Below are positions 16,971 through 25,762 of a DNA stretch of 64,000 nt, in pieces. Where the stretch lies: positions 10,265 to 74,264 of the forward strand of contig DATJHO010000088.1 of assembly GCA_035493835.1 (NCBI GenBank), read 5' to 3'. The stretch comes from DASZTU01 sp035493835 (GTDB lineage: Bacteria > Pseudomonadota > Alphaproteobacteria > Rhizobiales > Devosiaceae). Positions within the stretch are counted from its first letter, which is position 1; the number at the start of each line of letters is the position of its first letter. The notes beneath the pieces were generated by a model. That model searched no databases. It was given only the letters and a program-made list of their open reading frames with translations, and was not told the origin of the DNA. Made by a program: the position numbers and the translations under genes.

Positions 16971-18173
16971 ATGGGGGCATCCCAATCCGCAAGCAGCTTC
17001 GACCTCGTCCTCCGGGGCGGTCGGGTGGTCGATGAACGCAATGGCATCGACGGATTGTTCGACATTGCCGTCAGGCATGGCAAAATTGCCGCGGTAGCGC
17101 CCGGCATCGAAGGCGTTGGAGCGAAAGTGGTCGACGTGGCCGGGTGCATCGTGTCCCCCGGCCTGATCGACATTCATGCCCACGTATACCACAAGGCGAC
17201 GTCCCTCGGTGTCGATCCGGGGCTGATTGCGCGGCGCTCGGCGATCACGACGCTGGTCGATGCCGGCAGCGCGGGTGCGGGCAATTACGACGGGCTTCGC
17301 GACTACGTGATGGCCCAGTCCCCCTATCGTATCCTGGCGTTTCTCAACGTCTCCTTCCCCGGCATTTTCGGCTTCGACAAGGGGCTGTTCATCGGCGAGG
17401 CGACGCTGGCGGAAATGCTGCCGGTCGATCGCTGCGTCGCCAAGATCGAAGCCAACCGCGACCGCATCGTCGGGGTCAAGGTGCGTATCGGCGGTGCGGC
17501 CACCGGCGACCTCGGGATCGGGGCGCTGGAGTTGGCGCTGCAGGCGGCCGAGGCAGTCGGCCTCCCGCTCATGACGCACATCGGCGCGCCGCCGCCGAGC
17601 TATGGCGAGGTCGTCTCCATGCTGCGGCCCGGCGATATTCTCACCCATTGTTACCGGCCGAGCCCGAACTCCGCCATTGGTGCCAACGGCCGAGTGCTCG
17701 ACGAAGTCAACGCGGCCCGCGCCCGCGGCGTATTGTTCGACGTCGCCCATGGCATGGGCGCTTTCGGTTTCGAAAGCGTCGAAGCGGCGCTGGCCGACGG
17801 CTTCAAACCCGACCTCATTTCGAGCGATGTCCACGTGGTCTCGATCGAGGGGCCGGGATACGACCTGCTGCACACCATGAGCAAACTGCGCAACTGCGGG
17901 CTATCGGCTGCGGAGGTGATCGGCATGAGCACCAACCGCCCCGCACTTGCCATGCGCCGTCCTGAACTCGGCCATCTCGGCGTCGGCGCTGTAGCCGACA
18001 TATCGGTGTTGCGGGAAGTCGAAACGGACTTTGCTTTCCAGGATGTCGTCGGGGCCTCGCGACGCGGCACCACGCTGTTCCAGCCCGTCGCCTGCTACAT
18101 GGCCGGCGCCGAAATGGAGATCTCCCACCGTCCGTTCGAAGCAATGCCTTCCGGCGCGCACACGCATGCGTAA
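16971..18173 (+). CDS. Amidohydrolase/deacetylase family metallohydrolase (EF_0837-like)
   Basis: 400 residues of the amidohydrolase superfamily. DIHAHVYHKAT gives the His-x-His pair, VGVKVRIG a candidate carboxylated lysine, MTHIGAPP and LTHCYRP the further histidines, and ISSDVH the catalytic aspartate. The order and spacing resemble the EF_0837/AHA_3915 group of dihydroorotase-like deacetylases that act on N-acyl amino acids. It probably removes an acyl group before the PLP enzyme or dehydrogenase acts. Start ATG at 16971 follows GGAGGTAGG. Confidence 0.82.
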   Translation: MGASQSASSFDLVLRGGRVVDERNGIDGLFDIAVRHGKIAAVAPGIEGVGAKVVDVAGCIVSPGLIDIHAHVYHKATSLGVDPGLIARRSAITTLVDAGSAGAGNYDGLRDYVMAQSPYRILAFLNVSFPGIFGFDKGLFIGEATLAEMLPVDRCVAKIEANRDRIVGVKVRIGGAATGDLGIGALELALQAAEAVGLPLMTHIGAPPPSYGEVVSMLRPGDILTHCYRPSPNSAIGANGRVLDEVNAARARGVLFDVAHGMGAFGFESVEAALADGFKPDLISSDVHVVSIEGPGYDLLHTMSKLRNCGLSAAEVIGMSTNRPALAMRRPELGHLGVGAVADISVLREVETDFAFQDVVGASRRGTTLFQPVACYMAGAEMEISHRPFEAMPSGAHTHA

Positions 18174-18483
18174 CCAGGAAAATAGGGTGTCGGTCCACCG
18201 CCAGGTGCCGCCAGCAAATCGGCCAATTCCCATTGAAAGTAGCCGCCGCACCCTTGGGCTGCTGCAGCATAAACCAATGGGTGGGACCGCTACCCTAACA
18301 CTCTATGCCGCCGAACATCCGTACAATGGAGACGCTGGACCTCGGGGGCTATCTTCATGGGCAATGAGACGGGCGAAACGCCTTCGATGTGCGGGCCCCG
18401 TCGTACCAGGTGATCTCGCCAGGTGATCTCGCTTCTCCCCGCGAGTTGCGCCAGGCGAAAACAAATTCTGAGTGGAGAGTAAA
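18174..18483. other. Intergenic region, no gene seen
   Basis: About 310 bases. It contains a perfect tandem duplication of 13 bases (CCAGGTGATCTCG, near 18409-18434) shortly before the DUF1150 gene. No convincing terminator or promoter was identified. Confidence 0.4.
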
Positions 18484-18780
18484 ATGCACGATTCATACGA
18501 ATACCAGCCAGAATCGAGCCGGTCCTCATCCGCGCTGCACGCGTGGAAGGAAATGACGCTGGCCGAATTCGTGGTCCTCGGCGCCAATGCGCTCGCCTAT
18601 ATCCGCCCGATTTCCGGCCATCAGCTGGCAATATTGCTCGCCGATCCCCAGTTGGACTGCGACCAGACCTTCCAGCTCATCATCTCTGCCGATGGATCGG
18701 CCCTGCTGGTGACCGACACCTTGGAAGAGGCCAAGGAGTGGCTTGACGAAACAAACCTCTCGATGGTCACGCTGCACTGA
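18484..18780 (+). CDS. DUF1150 family small protein
   Basis: 98 residues from the ATG at 18484, with GGAG seven bases upstream; the in-frame GTG at 18472 overlaps that site. The segment LGANALAYIRPISG followed by LIISADGSALLVTDTLEEA and a short C-terminal strand is the DUF1150 pattern, an alphaproteobacterial family. In many relatives the gene accompanies small heat-shock protein genes, but no Hsp20 gene is present here. Function unknown. Confidence 0.8.
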   Translation: MHDSYEYQPESSRSSSALHAWKEMTLAEFVVLGANALAYIRPISGHQLAILLADPQLDCDQTFQLIISADGSALLVTDTLEEAKEWLDETNLSMVTLH

Positions 18781-18803
18781 TACACTCTATTTCCCCTGCG
18801 AGC

Positions 18804-18825
18804 GCCGGCCCCATTGCGGGCCGGC
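18804..18825. terminator. Stem-loop between convergent DUF1150 and patatin genes
   Basis: GCCGGCCC pairs perfectly with GGGCCGGC around a 6-base loop in the 58-base gap between two convergent genes. No T-tract follows, so it is a terminator-like hairpin for either direction. Confidence 0.55.
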
Positions 18826-18838
18826 CGCGCCGGCTGGC

Positions 18839-19978
18839 TCAGTCGTTCTCGGACCAGCGCTTGGGGCTCAGGGCCGTGTTGCATCCGGCGGCAAAGAGAT
18901 TGCGCATTTGAGGGGCACTGAAATCGGTCGGCGATGTGCTGTGTATGTCGCCGGCGATTGAGGTGGTATGCAGGGCCCAGCCCTGCCTCTTGGCGTATTC
19001 GGCGGTAGCGATCAACCCGTTGAGCGTATTGGCCTTCAGGGTCGTCTCGAAGGATCGCGTTACGATATCGACCACGCCGGTCTTGGCCAACTCGAAATCG
19101 GGGACGATCTTCCCGTCGATGATGATGTAGAGGTCTGGGTGAACGCTCGGCGCGGTGGTGAGGCTTGAGGTCAACATCCCTTCCGGGATCGCCAGGACAT
19201 TGGCGGTCACGCCGCCGTCGACATGCATCTCCGAATAGTCGCGCCCACCGCTCTCGACCGGGATCTCTTCGGGTGGAAACACCCCCGGAATAGCGGCCGA
19301 GGCGAGCAGGACCGATCTGAACAGGTCGAGCGCCTGGGGGGCCTGGCTCGATGCGATCCGCCCCATATCCCAAAGCGCGGTGCGCTGGTTATCGAGGTCG
19401 GTGGTCACCACCATTAGCCGCCGCCCGCGCCGATATTGCGCCGCAATGGCATCGAGCAGCGAGCGGGTCACGTAGTGGTCGACCAACCTCCGCAGGGGCT
19501 CCTCCCGGAACAGGCCCGATCCGAAGAGGCCCGGCAGGCCGGCGAACTGCAACAGCCCGTCAGTCTCCCCCGAAGTGAACATCTGCTCGATATAGGGGTC
19601 ATAGGCCGATCCCAGGAAAGCGAAGGGTGCGATCAGCCCCCCGACGCTCGCGCCGGTGACAATCGAAAATTGCGGTCGGGTACCGGTCTGGGTCCAGCAG
19701 GTGAGAAACCCTGCCCCATAAGCGCCCTCTGATCCGCCGCCTGAAAGCGCGAGCAAAGAGGGTTTGGTCCCCGGGTTCACACTCGTGCCTACGCCTCGGC
19801 GAATGGCAGCCGCAATCGCGACAGTATCGTCCGACCAAACCCTTACGTCTGGGATGCCGTCCACCACCGCATCGGCATCCTCCTGTGGGGTATACGGAAT
19901 GCGGCCCATCGTGGCGCAGCCTCCGAGCACGACCAGCAAACTGGCCGCAATCAGGGCAGAACGGATGCCTCGTAACAA
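18839..19978 (-). CDS. Patatin-like phospholipase family lipoprotein
   Basis: 379 residues. The N-terminus is a lipoprotein signal with lipobox VLGGC (Cys21), so the protein is anchored in a membrane facing the periplasm. The patatin fold is shown by the oxyanion loop GGGSEGAYGAG (80-90), the nucleophile elbow GASVGG (Ser111) and the DGG motif at Asp254, making the Ser-Asp dyad complete. It should hydrolyse acyl esters of lipids. It is transcribed alone; a GGCATGC palindrome lies about 25 bases upstream of the start. Confidence 0.9.
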   Translation of the reverse strand: MLRGIRSALIAASLLVVLGGCATMGRIPYTPQEDADAVVDGIPDVRVWSDDTVAIAAAIRRGVGTSVNPGTKPSLLALSGGGSEGAYGAGFLTCWTQTGTRPQFSIVTGASVGGLIAPFAFLGSAYDPYIEQMFTSGETDGLLQFAGLPGLFGSGLFREEPLRRLVDHYVTRSLLDAIAAQYRRGRRLMVVTTDLDNQRTALWDMGRIASSQAPQALDLFRSVLLASAAIPGVFPPEEIPVESGGRDYSEMHVDGGVTANVLAIPEGMLTSSLTTAPSVHPDLYIIIDGKIVPDFELAKTGVVDIVTRSFETTLKANTLNGLIATAEYAKRQGWALHTTSIAGDIHSTSPTDFSAPQMRNLFAAGCNTALSPKRWSEND

Positions 19979-20003
19979 GAATACGCCTCATCAAGTCAAC
20001 CAC

Positions 20004-20019
20004 GGCATGCACGCATGCC
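20004..20019. promoter_or_regulatory. Palindrome GGCATGC-AC-GCATGCC upstream of patatin gene
   Basis: Perfect 7-base arms with a 2-base centre, 25 bases upstream of the patatin lipoprotein start codon and beyond the end of the hydrolase gene at 20199. The position would fit an operator or a transcript-end hairpin; neither is proven. Confidence 0.35.
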
Positions 20020-20198
20020 GCCCCGTTTGGATGAAAGGCGAAGGCATTGTTGTCAAGGGGCGTACTGCCGCACACACGGCCCTGTGCCCTAGGGGCCACA
20101 GAGCCGGAATTGCTCTTTTGGGACCAACCAACAACGATTTCAACGGCGAGATCGCCGGGGCGGAGCGCATTGGCGGCCCTGCTCCCCCCAAAAGCCGG

Positions 20199-21038
20199 CT
20201 ATGCCGCCTTAACGATTCTGAAGCCGTCCACTTCCTTCACGACAGGCAAGCCCTTCCAGCGCTCGATGTCGTGCAAGATGATCAGATTGCCAAGATCGCC
20301 GCCGAGCTCGTCGTTCATCTTGTCGATGGTCTTGAGCTGCTCCCAGACGCTGCCGGTCGCGTTATTAAGCGGCACATAAACGCCGTCCTCCTGGTGGCCG
20401 GTGAACTGCCGCCGCGAATAGACGCAATCGCCCGAAATCACCCGGCGGCCGGCTTTGGTGTCGAGCACGACGAATTGCTGGCCGATGGTGTGGCCGCTGC
20501 CAAGCCGCACATGGATGCCGGGCAGCACATTGTTCTTGTCGCCGTCGATCAGGGTGACGCGATGCTCGATCGAGGCCTCAAGCGCGGTTCGCATATTGTC
20601 CGGGTCGATGATCGCGGTCAGGTAGCCATAGCGTTTCGGCAGCGCTAGCGCCTCGTACCAGGAGAGCAGTTCGCTCTTCTGGATATAGATGTGGGCGTTC
20701 GGGAATTCCTTGATCGAACCCATGTGGTCGAAATGCGCGTGGGTCACGAAGATTTCCGTGATGCCCCCAGGGCCGATATCAAGTTCCTGCAGCATGCGAA
20801 GGGGCGAGATCCAGGTCGGAACGCTGAATTTCTCCGAAAAACCGCCGCCGTGCTCGTCCTTCATGAAGCCGGTATCGATCAGGACGTTGTGCTCACCGCG
20901 GCGCGCCAGGATGAATGAGAAAGGCAGGTCCATCACGCCGTCGTCATACATGCCGCTGATGAGATCGACCCAGGGCTGGTTCCTGGAGCGGGCGAACTCC
21001 ATCACATAGACGTCCCAGGTCGCGGTTTCTTCGGTCAT
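20199..21038 (-). CDS. Metallo-beta-lactamase-fold hydrolase, lactonase-like
   Basis: 279 residues. The metal site is complete: H100, H102, D104, H105 in THAHFDHMG, then H183 in GSGHTIG, D204 in ISGDCVY and H256 in ILHD. The arrangement and length resemble N-acyl-homoserine lactonases and related sugar or butyro-lactonases. There is no signal peptide, so it acts in the cytoplasm. It starts 10 bases after the ribose-type permease gene and is the last gene of that importer operon, which suggests it opens a lactone or ester brought in by the transporter. Substrate unknown. Confidence 0.85.
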   Translation of the reverse strand: MTEETATWDVYVMEFARSRNQPWVDLISGMYDDGVMDLPFSFILARRGEHNVLIDTGFMKDEHGGGFSEKFSVPTWISPLRMLQELDIGPGGITEIFVTHAHFDHMGSIKEFPNAHIYIQKSELLSWYEALALPKRYGYLTAIIDPDNMRTALEASIEHRVTLIDGDKNNVLPGIHVRLGSGHTIGQQFVVLDTKAGRRVISGDCVYSRRQFTGHQEDGVYVPLNNATGSVWEQLKTIDKMNDELGGDLGNLIILHDIERWKGLPVVKEVDGFRIVKAA

Positions 21039-21048
21039 TGGTCCCCCC

Positions 21049-22044
21049 TCAACTTTCCGCCAGCATGCGGCCGAGGCTCGACAGCCCCACCGCGACGATC
21101 AGAATGGCGCCCTGGAACACGTATTGCGAAAAGGTCGGGGCGCCGAAAATATTGAGGCCGTTGAAGCCGAAGACGATGATGAGCGTGCCAATAAACGTGC
21201 CGAGCACGTGGAATTCGCCATCGCGCAGGGTCGCCGAACCGAGGAAGACGGCCGCGAACGCGGTGAGCAGGTAGGAATCGGCGGCGCTCGTCGTGCCGCT
21301 GCCCAGACGGGCGGCCAGAAGAGTACCTGTCAGCGCTGCGCACATGCCGGAAATGACGAAGCCGAGGATCTTGATCCGGTCCACGCTGATGCCGGCAAGC
21401 CGCGCCGCAGCCGGATTGCCACCTACGGCCTGGATTTCCTGGCCGATCGCGGTGCGCTCGACGAGGAGCCAGAGGCCGCCCAGCACTACGACCATGACGA
21501 TGATCGGGTTGGGAATGCCGAACAGCCAGCGCCCGAGCGACAGCTGGAGAAAAGCTTCCGGCACGCCGGCAACGATCGGCACGCCCGCCGAATAGGCAAA
21601 CGCGAGGCCGACGAGAATGGTGCCCACCCCGAGCGTCGCAATGACCGAGTTGACCCTGAGCTTGGTGACGATCAGCCCGTTGACGATGCCGATCAGGGCG
21701 CCGAGCGCCAGCACGATCAGGATTGCAACGGGAATCGGCAGCTTGTTCTGCACGATCAGCCCCGTCACCAGCACGCCATGGAGGCTCGCCGCATAGCCGA
21801 TGGAGAGGTCGAGCTCGCCCACCTGCACCGCCAGCGTCAAGCCGCCCGCAATGATCATCGCCAACGAGGCCTGGTTGAGCACGTTGACGAAATTGTTGTA
21901 GGTCGGGAAGGCCCTCGGCGAAATGATCGAGAACACCACGATCATGAGCACCAGCCCGATGATCGTTGCGTAACGGGCGAAAATGCCGAGCCCCACCTTG
22001 GCCCCGGGTGACAGCCGCCGGGTTGAAATGGAAATGTCGCTCAT
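21049..22044 (-). CDS. Ribose-type ABC importer permease (RbsC family)
   Basis: 331 residues with eight to ten hydrophobic segments. SRRL..GLGIFARYATIIGLVLMIVVFSI opens the protein, and the loop GNPAAARLAGISVDRIK matches the RbsC cytoplasmic motif. Its start overlaps the end of the ATPase gene (ATGA, 4 bases). It forms the channel of the importer with the 22041-23597 ATPase and the 23637-24578 binding protein. Confidence 0.93.
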   Translation of the reverse strand: MSDISISTRRLSPGAKVGLGIFARYATIIGLVLMIVVFSIISPRAFPTYNNFVNVLNQASLAMIIAGGLTLAVQVGELDLSIGYAASLHGVLVTGLIVQNKLPIPVAILIVLALGALIGIVNGLIVTKLRVNSVIATLGVGTILVGLAFAYSAGVPIVAGVPEAFLQLSLGRWLFGIPNPIIVMVVVLGGLWLLVERTAIGQEIQAVGGNPAAARLAGISVDRIKILGFVISGMCAALTGTLLAARLGSGTTSAADSYLLTAFAAVFLGSATLRDGEFHVLGTFIGTLIIVFGFNGLNIFGAPTFSQYVFQGAILIVAVGLSSLGRMLAES

Positions 22045-23597
22045 GCGCTGGTTCTCTCCTCGGCTGCGGCGTAGCTTGCGGCGATGATGCCGTTACGCGT
22101 TACCGCCTCCCCCTTCAGTTCCGTGACGATTTTTCCTTCGGCCATCACCAGCACCCGGTCGCAGAGGTCGGGCAATTCGTCGGGCTCGGACGAAATCACC
22201 AGCACTGCCATGCCCCGAGCCGCCAGTTCTCGGATGAGGCGATGAATTTCGGCACGGGCACCGACGTCGACGCCGCGGGTCGGCTCATCAAGGATCAGCA
22301 CCTTCGGCTGCGACTGCAGCCAACGGCCGATGACCACCTTCTGCTGGTTGCCGCCCGAGAGCCTGCCGACCGGCGTCTCCATGCTTTGCGTCTTGATCGC
22401 GAGGTCGCCGATGGTCTTCTGCGCCAGCGACGCGCGCTTGCTGCCGTTGATAAGCGGAAGCAGAGGACTCGTGACAATGGCATCGAGATTGGCAAGGCTG
22501 AGATTGAAGGCGACGCTCTTGCTCAGGACCAGTCCATCGGTGCGGCGCTCCTCGGGGACCAGCCCGAGCCCCGCTTTTACCGCCGCCGCGGGATTGCTTG
22601 GCGCGAACGGTTTGCCATCGAGGGTCATGCCGCCATGGTCCGGCCGGTCGGCGCCGAACAGCAACCGGGCCAATTCGCTGCGGCCGGCGCCAACGAGGCC
22701 ACCAATGCCCAATACCTCGCCACGACGCAGTTCGAAGCTCACGCCCCGCACCTTCGGCAGCCGCGCGAGATCACGGACGGTGAGCATGACATCGCCGGCA
22801 ACGGCGGCTCCAGCGTCCTTGCGATAGGTTTCGACAGCCCCGCCGACGATAGCCTCGACCAGCGCCGCGCGCGTCAGCTCCGGCCGCGCGATTTCGGCCA
22901 CTGAACGGCCGTCGCGGAAGACCGTCACGCGGTTGCAGAGGTCAAGAATTTCGTCGAGCCGGTGGGAGACGTAGAGCACCGCCACACCCGAGGCGGAAAG
23001 GTCGCGGATGATGGCGAAGAGCTTTCCGCTCTCGCTGGCGGAGAGTGCGGCCGTGGGCTCGTCCATGACGATGAGCCGGCATTTGCGCACTAGCGCGCGA
23101 GTAATATTGATCAGCCAGTTTTCGGCCGTGGAAAGGCCCTTCACATTGGCGTTGAGCGGCGCGGTCACGCCGACGCGCTTGGCAATGGGCGCGATATCCC
23201 GCGCGATCGCCGGCCAGTCCACCATGCCGAGACGCGTCTTCTTCGGCAGCCCCAGCATGATGTTCTGCAGCACCGTCATGCCGGGAACGAAGGCGAGCTC
23301 CTGGTGGATGAAGCTCATGCCGAGTTCACTGGCGCGATGCGGGGTCTCGATCGGGATAACCTGGCCGTCGACAACGACTTCGCCGCTGTCGGGCTGCGTC
23401 AGGCCGGCCAGCACGCGGATCAGCGTGGATTTACCGGCCCCGTTGGCGCCGACCAATCCATGCACCTCGCCGGGCGCTATCGACAATGAAACATCCTTGA
23501 GCGCCTGCGCGCCCCCATATGCCTTGGCGATGTGCCGGGCGGAAACGAATGGGGGCGCCGACGGCAGCGTCCCCAATTCTGTAGTTTTGTCGTCCAT
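22041..23597 (-). CDS. Ribose-type ABC importer ATPase (RbsA family, two cassettes)
   Basis: 518 residues with two nucleotide-binding cassettes. The first has Walker A GANGAGKST, signature LSTAENWLINITRAL and Walker B CRLIVMDEPTAALS. The second has the degenerate P-loop GLVGAGRSELARLLFG, signature SGGNQQKVVIGRWL and VLILDEPTRGVDVGA. This asymmetric pattern is typical of RbsA/XylG/MglA proteins. Part of the four-gene operon that starts with the binding protein at 24578. Confidence 0.94.
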   Translation of the reverse strand: MDDKTTELGTLPSAPPFVSARHIAKAYGGAQALKDVSLSIAPGEVHGLVGANGAGKSTLIRVLAGLTQPDSGEVVVDGQVIPIETPHRASELGMSFIHQELAFVPGMTVLQNIMLGLPKKTRLGMVDWPAIARDIAPIAKRVGVTAPLNANVKGLSTAENWLINITRALVRKCRLIVMDEPTAALSASESGKLFAIIRDLSASGVAVLYVSHRLDEILDLCNRVTVFRDGRSVAEIARPELTRAALVEAIVGGAVETYRKDAGAAVAGDVMLTVRDLARLPKVRGVSFELRRGEVLGIGGLVGAGRSELARLLFGADRPDHGGMTLDGKPFAPSNPAAAVKAGLGLVPEERRTDGLVLSKSVAFNLSLANLDAIVTSPLLPLINGSKRASLAQKTIGDLAIKTQSMETPVGRLSGGNQQKVVIGRWLQSQPKVLILDEPTRGVDVGARAEIHRLIRELAARGMAVLVISSEPDELPDLCDRVLVMAEGKIVTELKGEAVTRNGIIAASYAAAEERTSA

Positions 23598-23636
23598 TGC
23601 GGTTCTTTTCAGCGCCTAGTCGCTACAGGTCGGGCA

Positions 23637-24578
23637 CTACTTCAGCGCGTCGGGATGGTCCGTGGTGAACTTGGCGACCGTGTCCTTTGTCACCAGGATG
23701 GCGGGGACTTCGACGGCCTTGGCCTGCCAATCCGCACCGGCCTTGACGATCTCGGGCAGCAATTTGACCATGTTGTAACCCTCGGTATAGCTGTCCTGCC
23801 AGGCGGTGGAGGTCATGAAGCCGCCCTTGATGTTCTCGAGCGCCTGCGCGTTGCCGTTGACGCCGTAGACTTTGACGTCATCACGCCCCTGTGCACGGAG
23901 CGAACTGATGGCGCCGATCGCCGGGTCATCCCAGCAGCCCCAGATCGCGAGGTTTTCATTGCCCGCCGGGTGCGAGGCCAGCCACGCATTGGCGTATTGG
24001 GCGCCGTCCTCGAAATAGCCGGGGATGCGCACCTCGTTCTTGGTCACCTTGATGTCCGGATATTTCGCCAGCATCTGGTCGAGAACGGTCTCGCGGTCGC
24101 GGCAGACCTGGCCGGTGCGGTAGGTCAGGGCGAGGAGCGAGCCCTTGCCGTCCATGTTCTTGACCATCTGGTCGATCACCGGGATGGTCATCGGGCCACC
24201 GGACCCGTTTGTCGACGCCACCGTGCTGCCCAGGCCGCCGCCCCAAGTGACGACCGGCATGTTGGCGCCCTTGGCGGCGTCGAGGCCCGCGCCGATCGAG
24301 GTGTACGGGAACACCATATCGACGGCGGCCTTGGCACCACGCTGGGCGAAGTTCTGGATTGCCGCATTGGCCAGGTCGGCGCTACCGGCGGCATCGATCA
24401 CCGACACCTGCCAGCCGATCTCCTTGGCTGCAGCCTGCGCCCCAGTGATGTAGCGCGCGTTATTGGCCTCGGTCGCCGAGATCGACACGATGCCGACCAG
24501 TGGCGCGTCATCCGCCAGCACCGGCGCGGCGGAGAGGGCAAGGGCCGCCAAGGCGGCCGAAATCGCAATTCTTTTCAT
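23637..24578 (-). CDS. Ribose-type ABC importer periplasmic binding protein
   Basis: 313 residues; the Sec signal peptide ends near ALSAAPVLA-DDA. The mature part is a type I periplasmic-binding fold (ISATEANNARYITGAQAAAKEIGWQ is the first helix-turn of the RbsB/ALS-binding type; later YGVNGNAQALENIKGG). It should bind a sugar or sugar-like ligand in the periplasm. First gene of the importer operon, divergent from the LacI regulator with 170 bases between starts. Confidence 0.92.
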   Translation of the reverse strand: MKRIAISAALAALALSAAPVLADDAPLVGIVSISATEANNARYITGAQAAAKEIGWQVSVIDAAGSADLANAAIQNFAQRGAKAAVDMVFPYTSIGAGLDAAKGANMPVVTWGGGLGSTVASTNGSGGPMTIPVIDQMVKNMDGKGSLLALTYRTGQVCRDRETVLDQMLAKYPDIKVTKNEVRIPGYFEDGAQYANAWLASHPAGNENLAIWGCWDDPAIGAISSLRAQGRDDVKVYGVNGNAQALENIKGGFMTSTAWQDSYTEGYNMVKLLPEIVKAGADWQAKAVEVPAILVTKDTVAKFTTDHPDALK

Positions 24579-24723
24579 GATGTCACTCCCTGCAGGTTAG
24601 TTGCGCCTCTTGCGGGCAAAGTTCAACAAACCGTTTCGCTAGACTGGCCCAACCACGTCTTCTTCGCAAGGGGATTCCATAAAGAAAATGGCCTAGACAC
24701 TGACGAAACAATGCCTCACACTT

Positions 24724-24739
24724 AGCTAAACGATTAGCT
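24724..24739. promoter_or_regulatory. LacI-type operator, AGCTAA-ACGA-TTAGCT
   Basis: A 16-base palindrome with perfect 6-base arms and a central CG, the form preferred by LacI/GalR repressors. It ends nine bases before the LacI gene start and lies in the divergent region that also feeds the importer operon. A second, weaker site (AAACCGTTT, 24628-24636) is nearer the importer start. Autoregulation plus importer control is the natural reading. Confidence 0.65.
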
Positions 24740-24748
24740 GCGCGGCAG

Positions 24749-25759
24749 ATGGCAACAATAAAAGATGTGGCACAGACCGCTGGCGTTTCAACAGCCACGG
24801 TATCGGCAGTTGTTAACGATTCGGCGTATGTAAGCCCGGAGCTGCGGGCCCGCGTGCTGGCGGCAATAAAGGAACTGCGCTATGCGCCCTCATTGCTGGC
24901 GCGCAGCCTGCGACGCGGGCATAGCCAGCTCCTCGCCATAGTGGTTTCGGACCTCTCCAACCCGTTTTTCGCGCGCGTCGTCTGCGCCGCCGAGGCGACC
25001 GTTGCCGATTGGGGCTATTCGCTGGTGGTATTTAACAGCGACGAAAAGCCAGAAGCCGAAAAGCGCATCCTCAACCGCATTCGCATGCTCTCCTGCGAAG
25101 GAACGGTGCTCGTGCCGGTGGGCAATTCCAACCAGCGCATCCACCGGGAATTCGAGGGCCGGCCGATGCCGACCGTGCTGTTCGGGCGGACGGTCGACGA
25201 CGACAAATCCGATACGGTGGTGATCGACAACCTTTCAGCCGGCCGTCACGCCACCAATTATTTGCTGGATTTGGGGCACAAGCGCATCGGCTCGATCACC
25301 GGGCCGCTCCAGCTGACGACCGGCCGCGGCCGCCTCGATGGCATGCTCGCCGCCATGCAGGCCCGCGGGCTGACGCCGGAGCCGCAGCACATCCGGTCCG
25401 GCGAGTTCCGCGAGGACGCGGCCTATTCAGTCGCGCGCAACCTGCTCGAGCAACCTGATCGTCCCTCGGCGCTTTACGTTGCCAACGGCGTGATGGCGCT
25501 CGGCACCATGCGCGCCATCGCCGATTTGGGCCTGAAATGTCCTGACGACATCTCGATCGCCTCGACGGACACGATCCCCGGTATCGGCGGCCTGCATCCG
25601 CGGATCACGCGGACCGAGCATCCGGTCGTGGACATGGTTGATGAGGCGATCCGCCTGTTGGTCGACCGCATCGACCGTGGGCCCGAAGTGGAGCCCCGCA
25701 ACGTGGTGTTTCAGCCGGCGCTGGTGGTCGGCGACAGCTGCGCACCGTTGGACAGGTGA
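24749..25759 (+). CDS. LacI-family transcriptional regulator
   Basis: 336 residues. The N-terminal DNA-binding domain is canonical (MATIKDVAQTAGVSTATVSA, hinge RYAPSLLARSLR), followed by a periplasmic-binding-like ligand domain ending in the VVGDSCAP strand. It is divergent from the ribose-type importer/lactonase operon and has a palindromic operator immediately upstream, so it most likely represses both transcription units until the imported ligand or a derivative is present. Confidence 0.93.
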   Translation: MATIKDVAQTAGVSTATVSAVVNDSAYVSPELRARVLAAIKELRYAPSLLARSLRRGHSQLLAIVVSDLSNPFFARVVCAAEATVADWGYSLVVFNSDEKPEAEKRILNRIRMLSCEGTVLVPVGNSNQRIHREFEGRPMPTVLFGRTVDDDKSDTVVIDNLSAGRHATNYLLDLGHKRIGSITGPLQLTTGRGRLDGMLAAMQARGLTPEPQHIRSGEFREDAAYSVARNLLEQPDRPSALYVANGVMALGTMRAIADLGLKCPDDISIASTDTIPGIGGLHPRITRTEHPVVDMVDEAIRLLVDRIDRGPEVEPRNVVFQPALVVGDSCAPLDR

Positions 25760-25762
25760 ATG

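Noticed and set aside
15208..16992. 594-codon minus-strand open frame opposite aldehyde dehydrogenase
   Set aside because: Same reason; the dehydrogenase has all catalytic residues on the plus strand.
18409..18434. Tandem 13-base duplication CCAGGTGATCTCG
   Set aside because: Only two units and no related sites found; probably a replication slip rather than an operator array.
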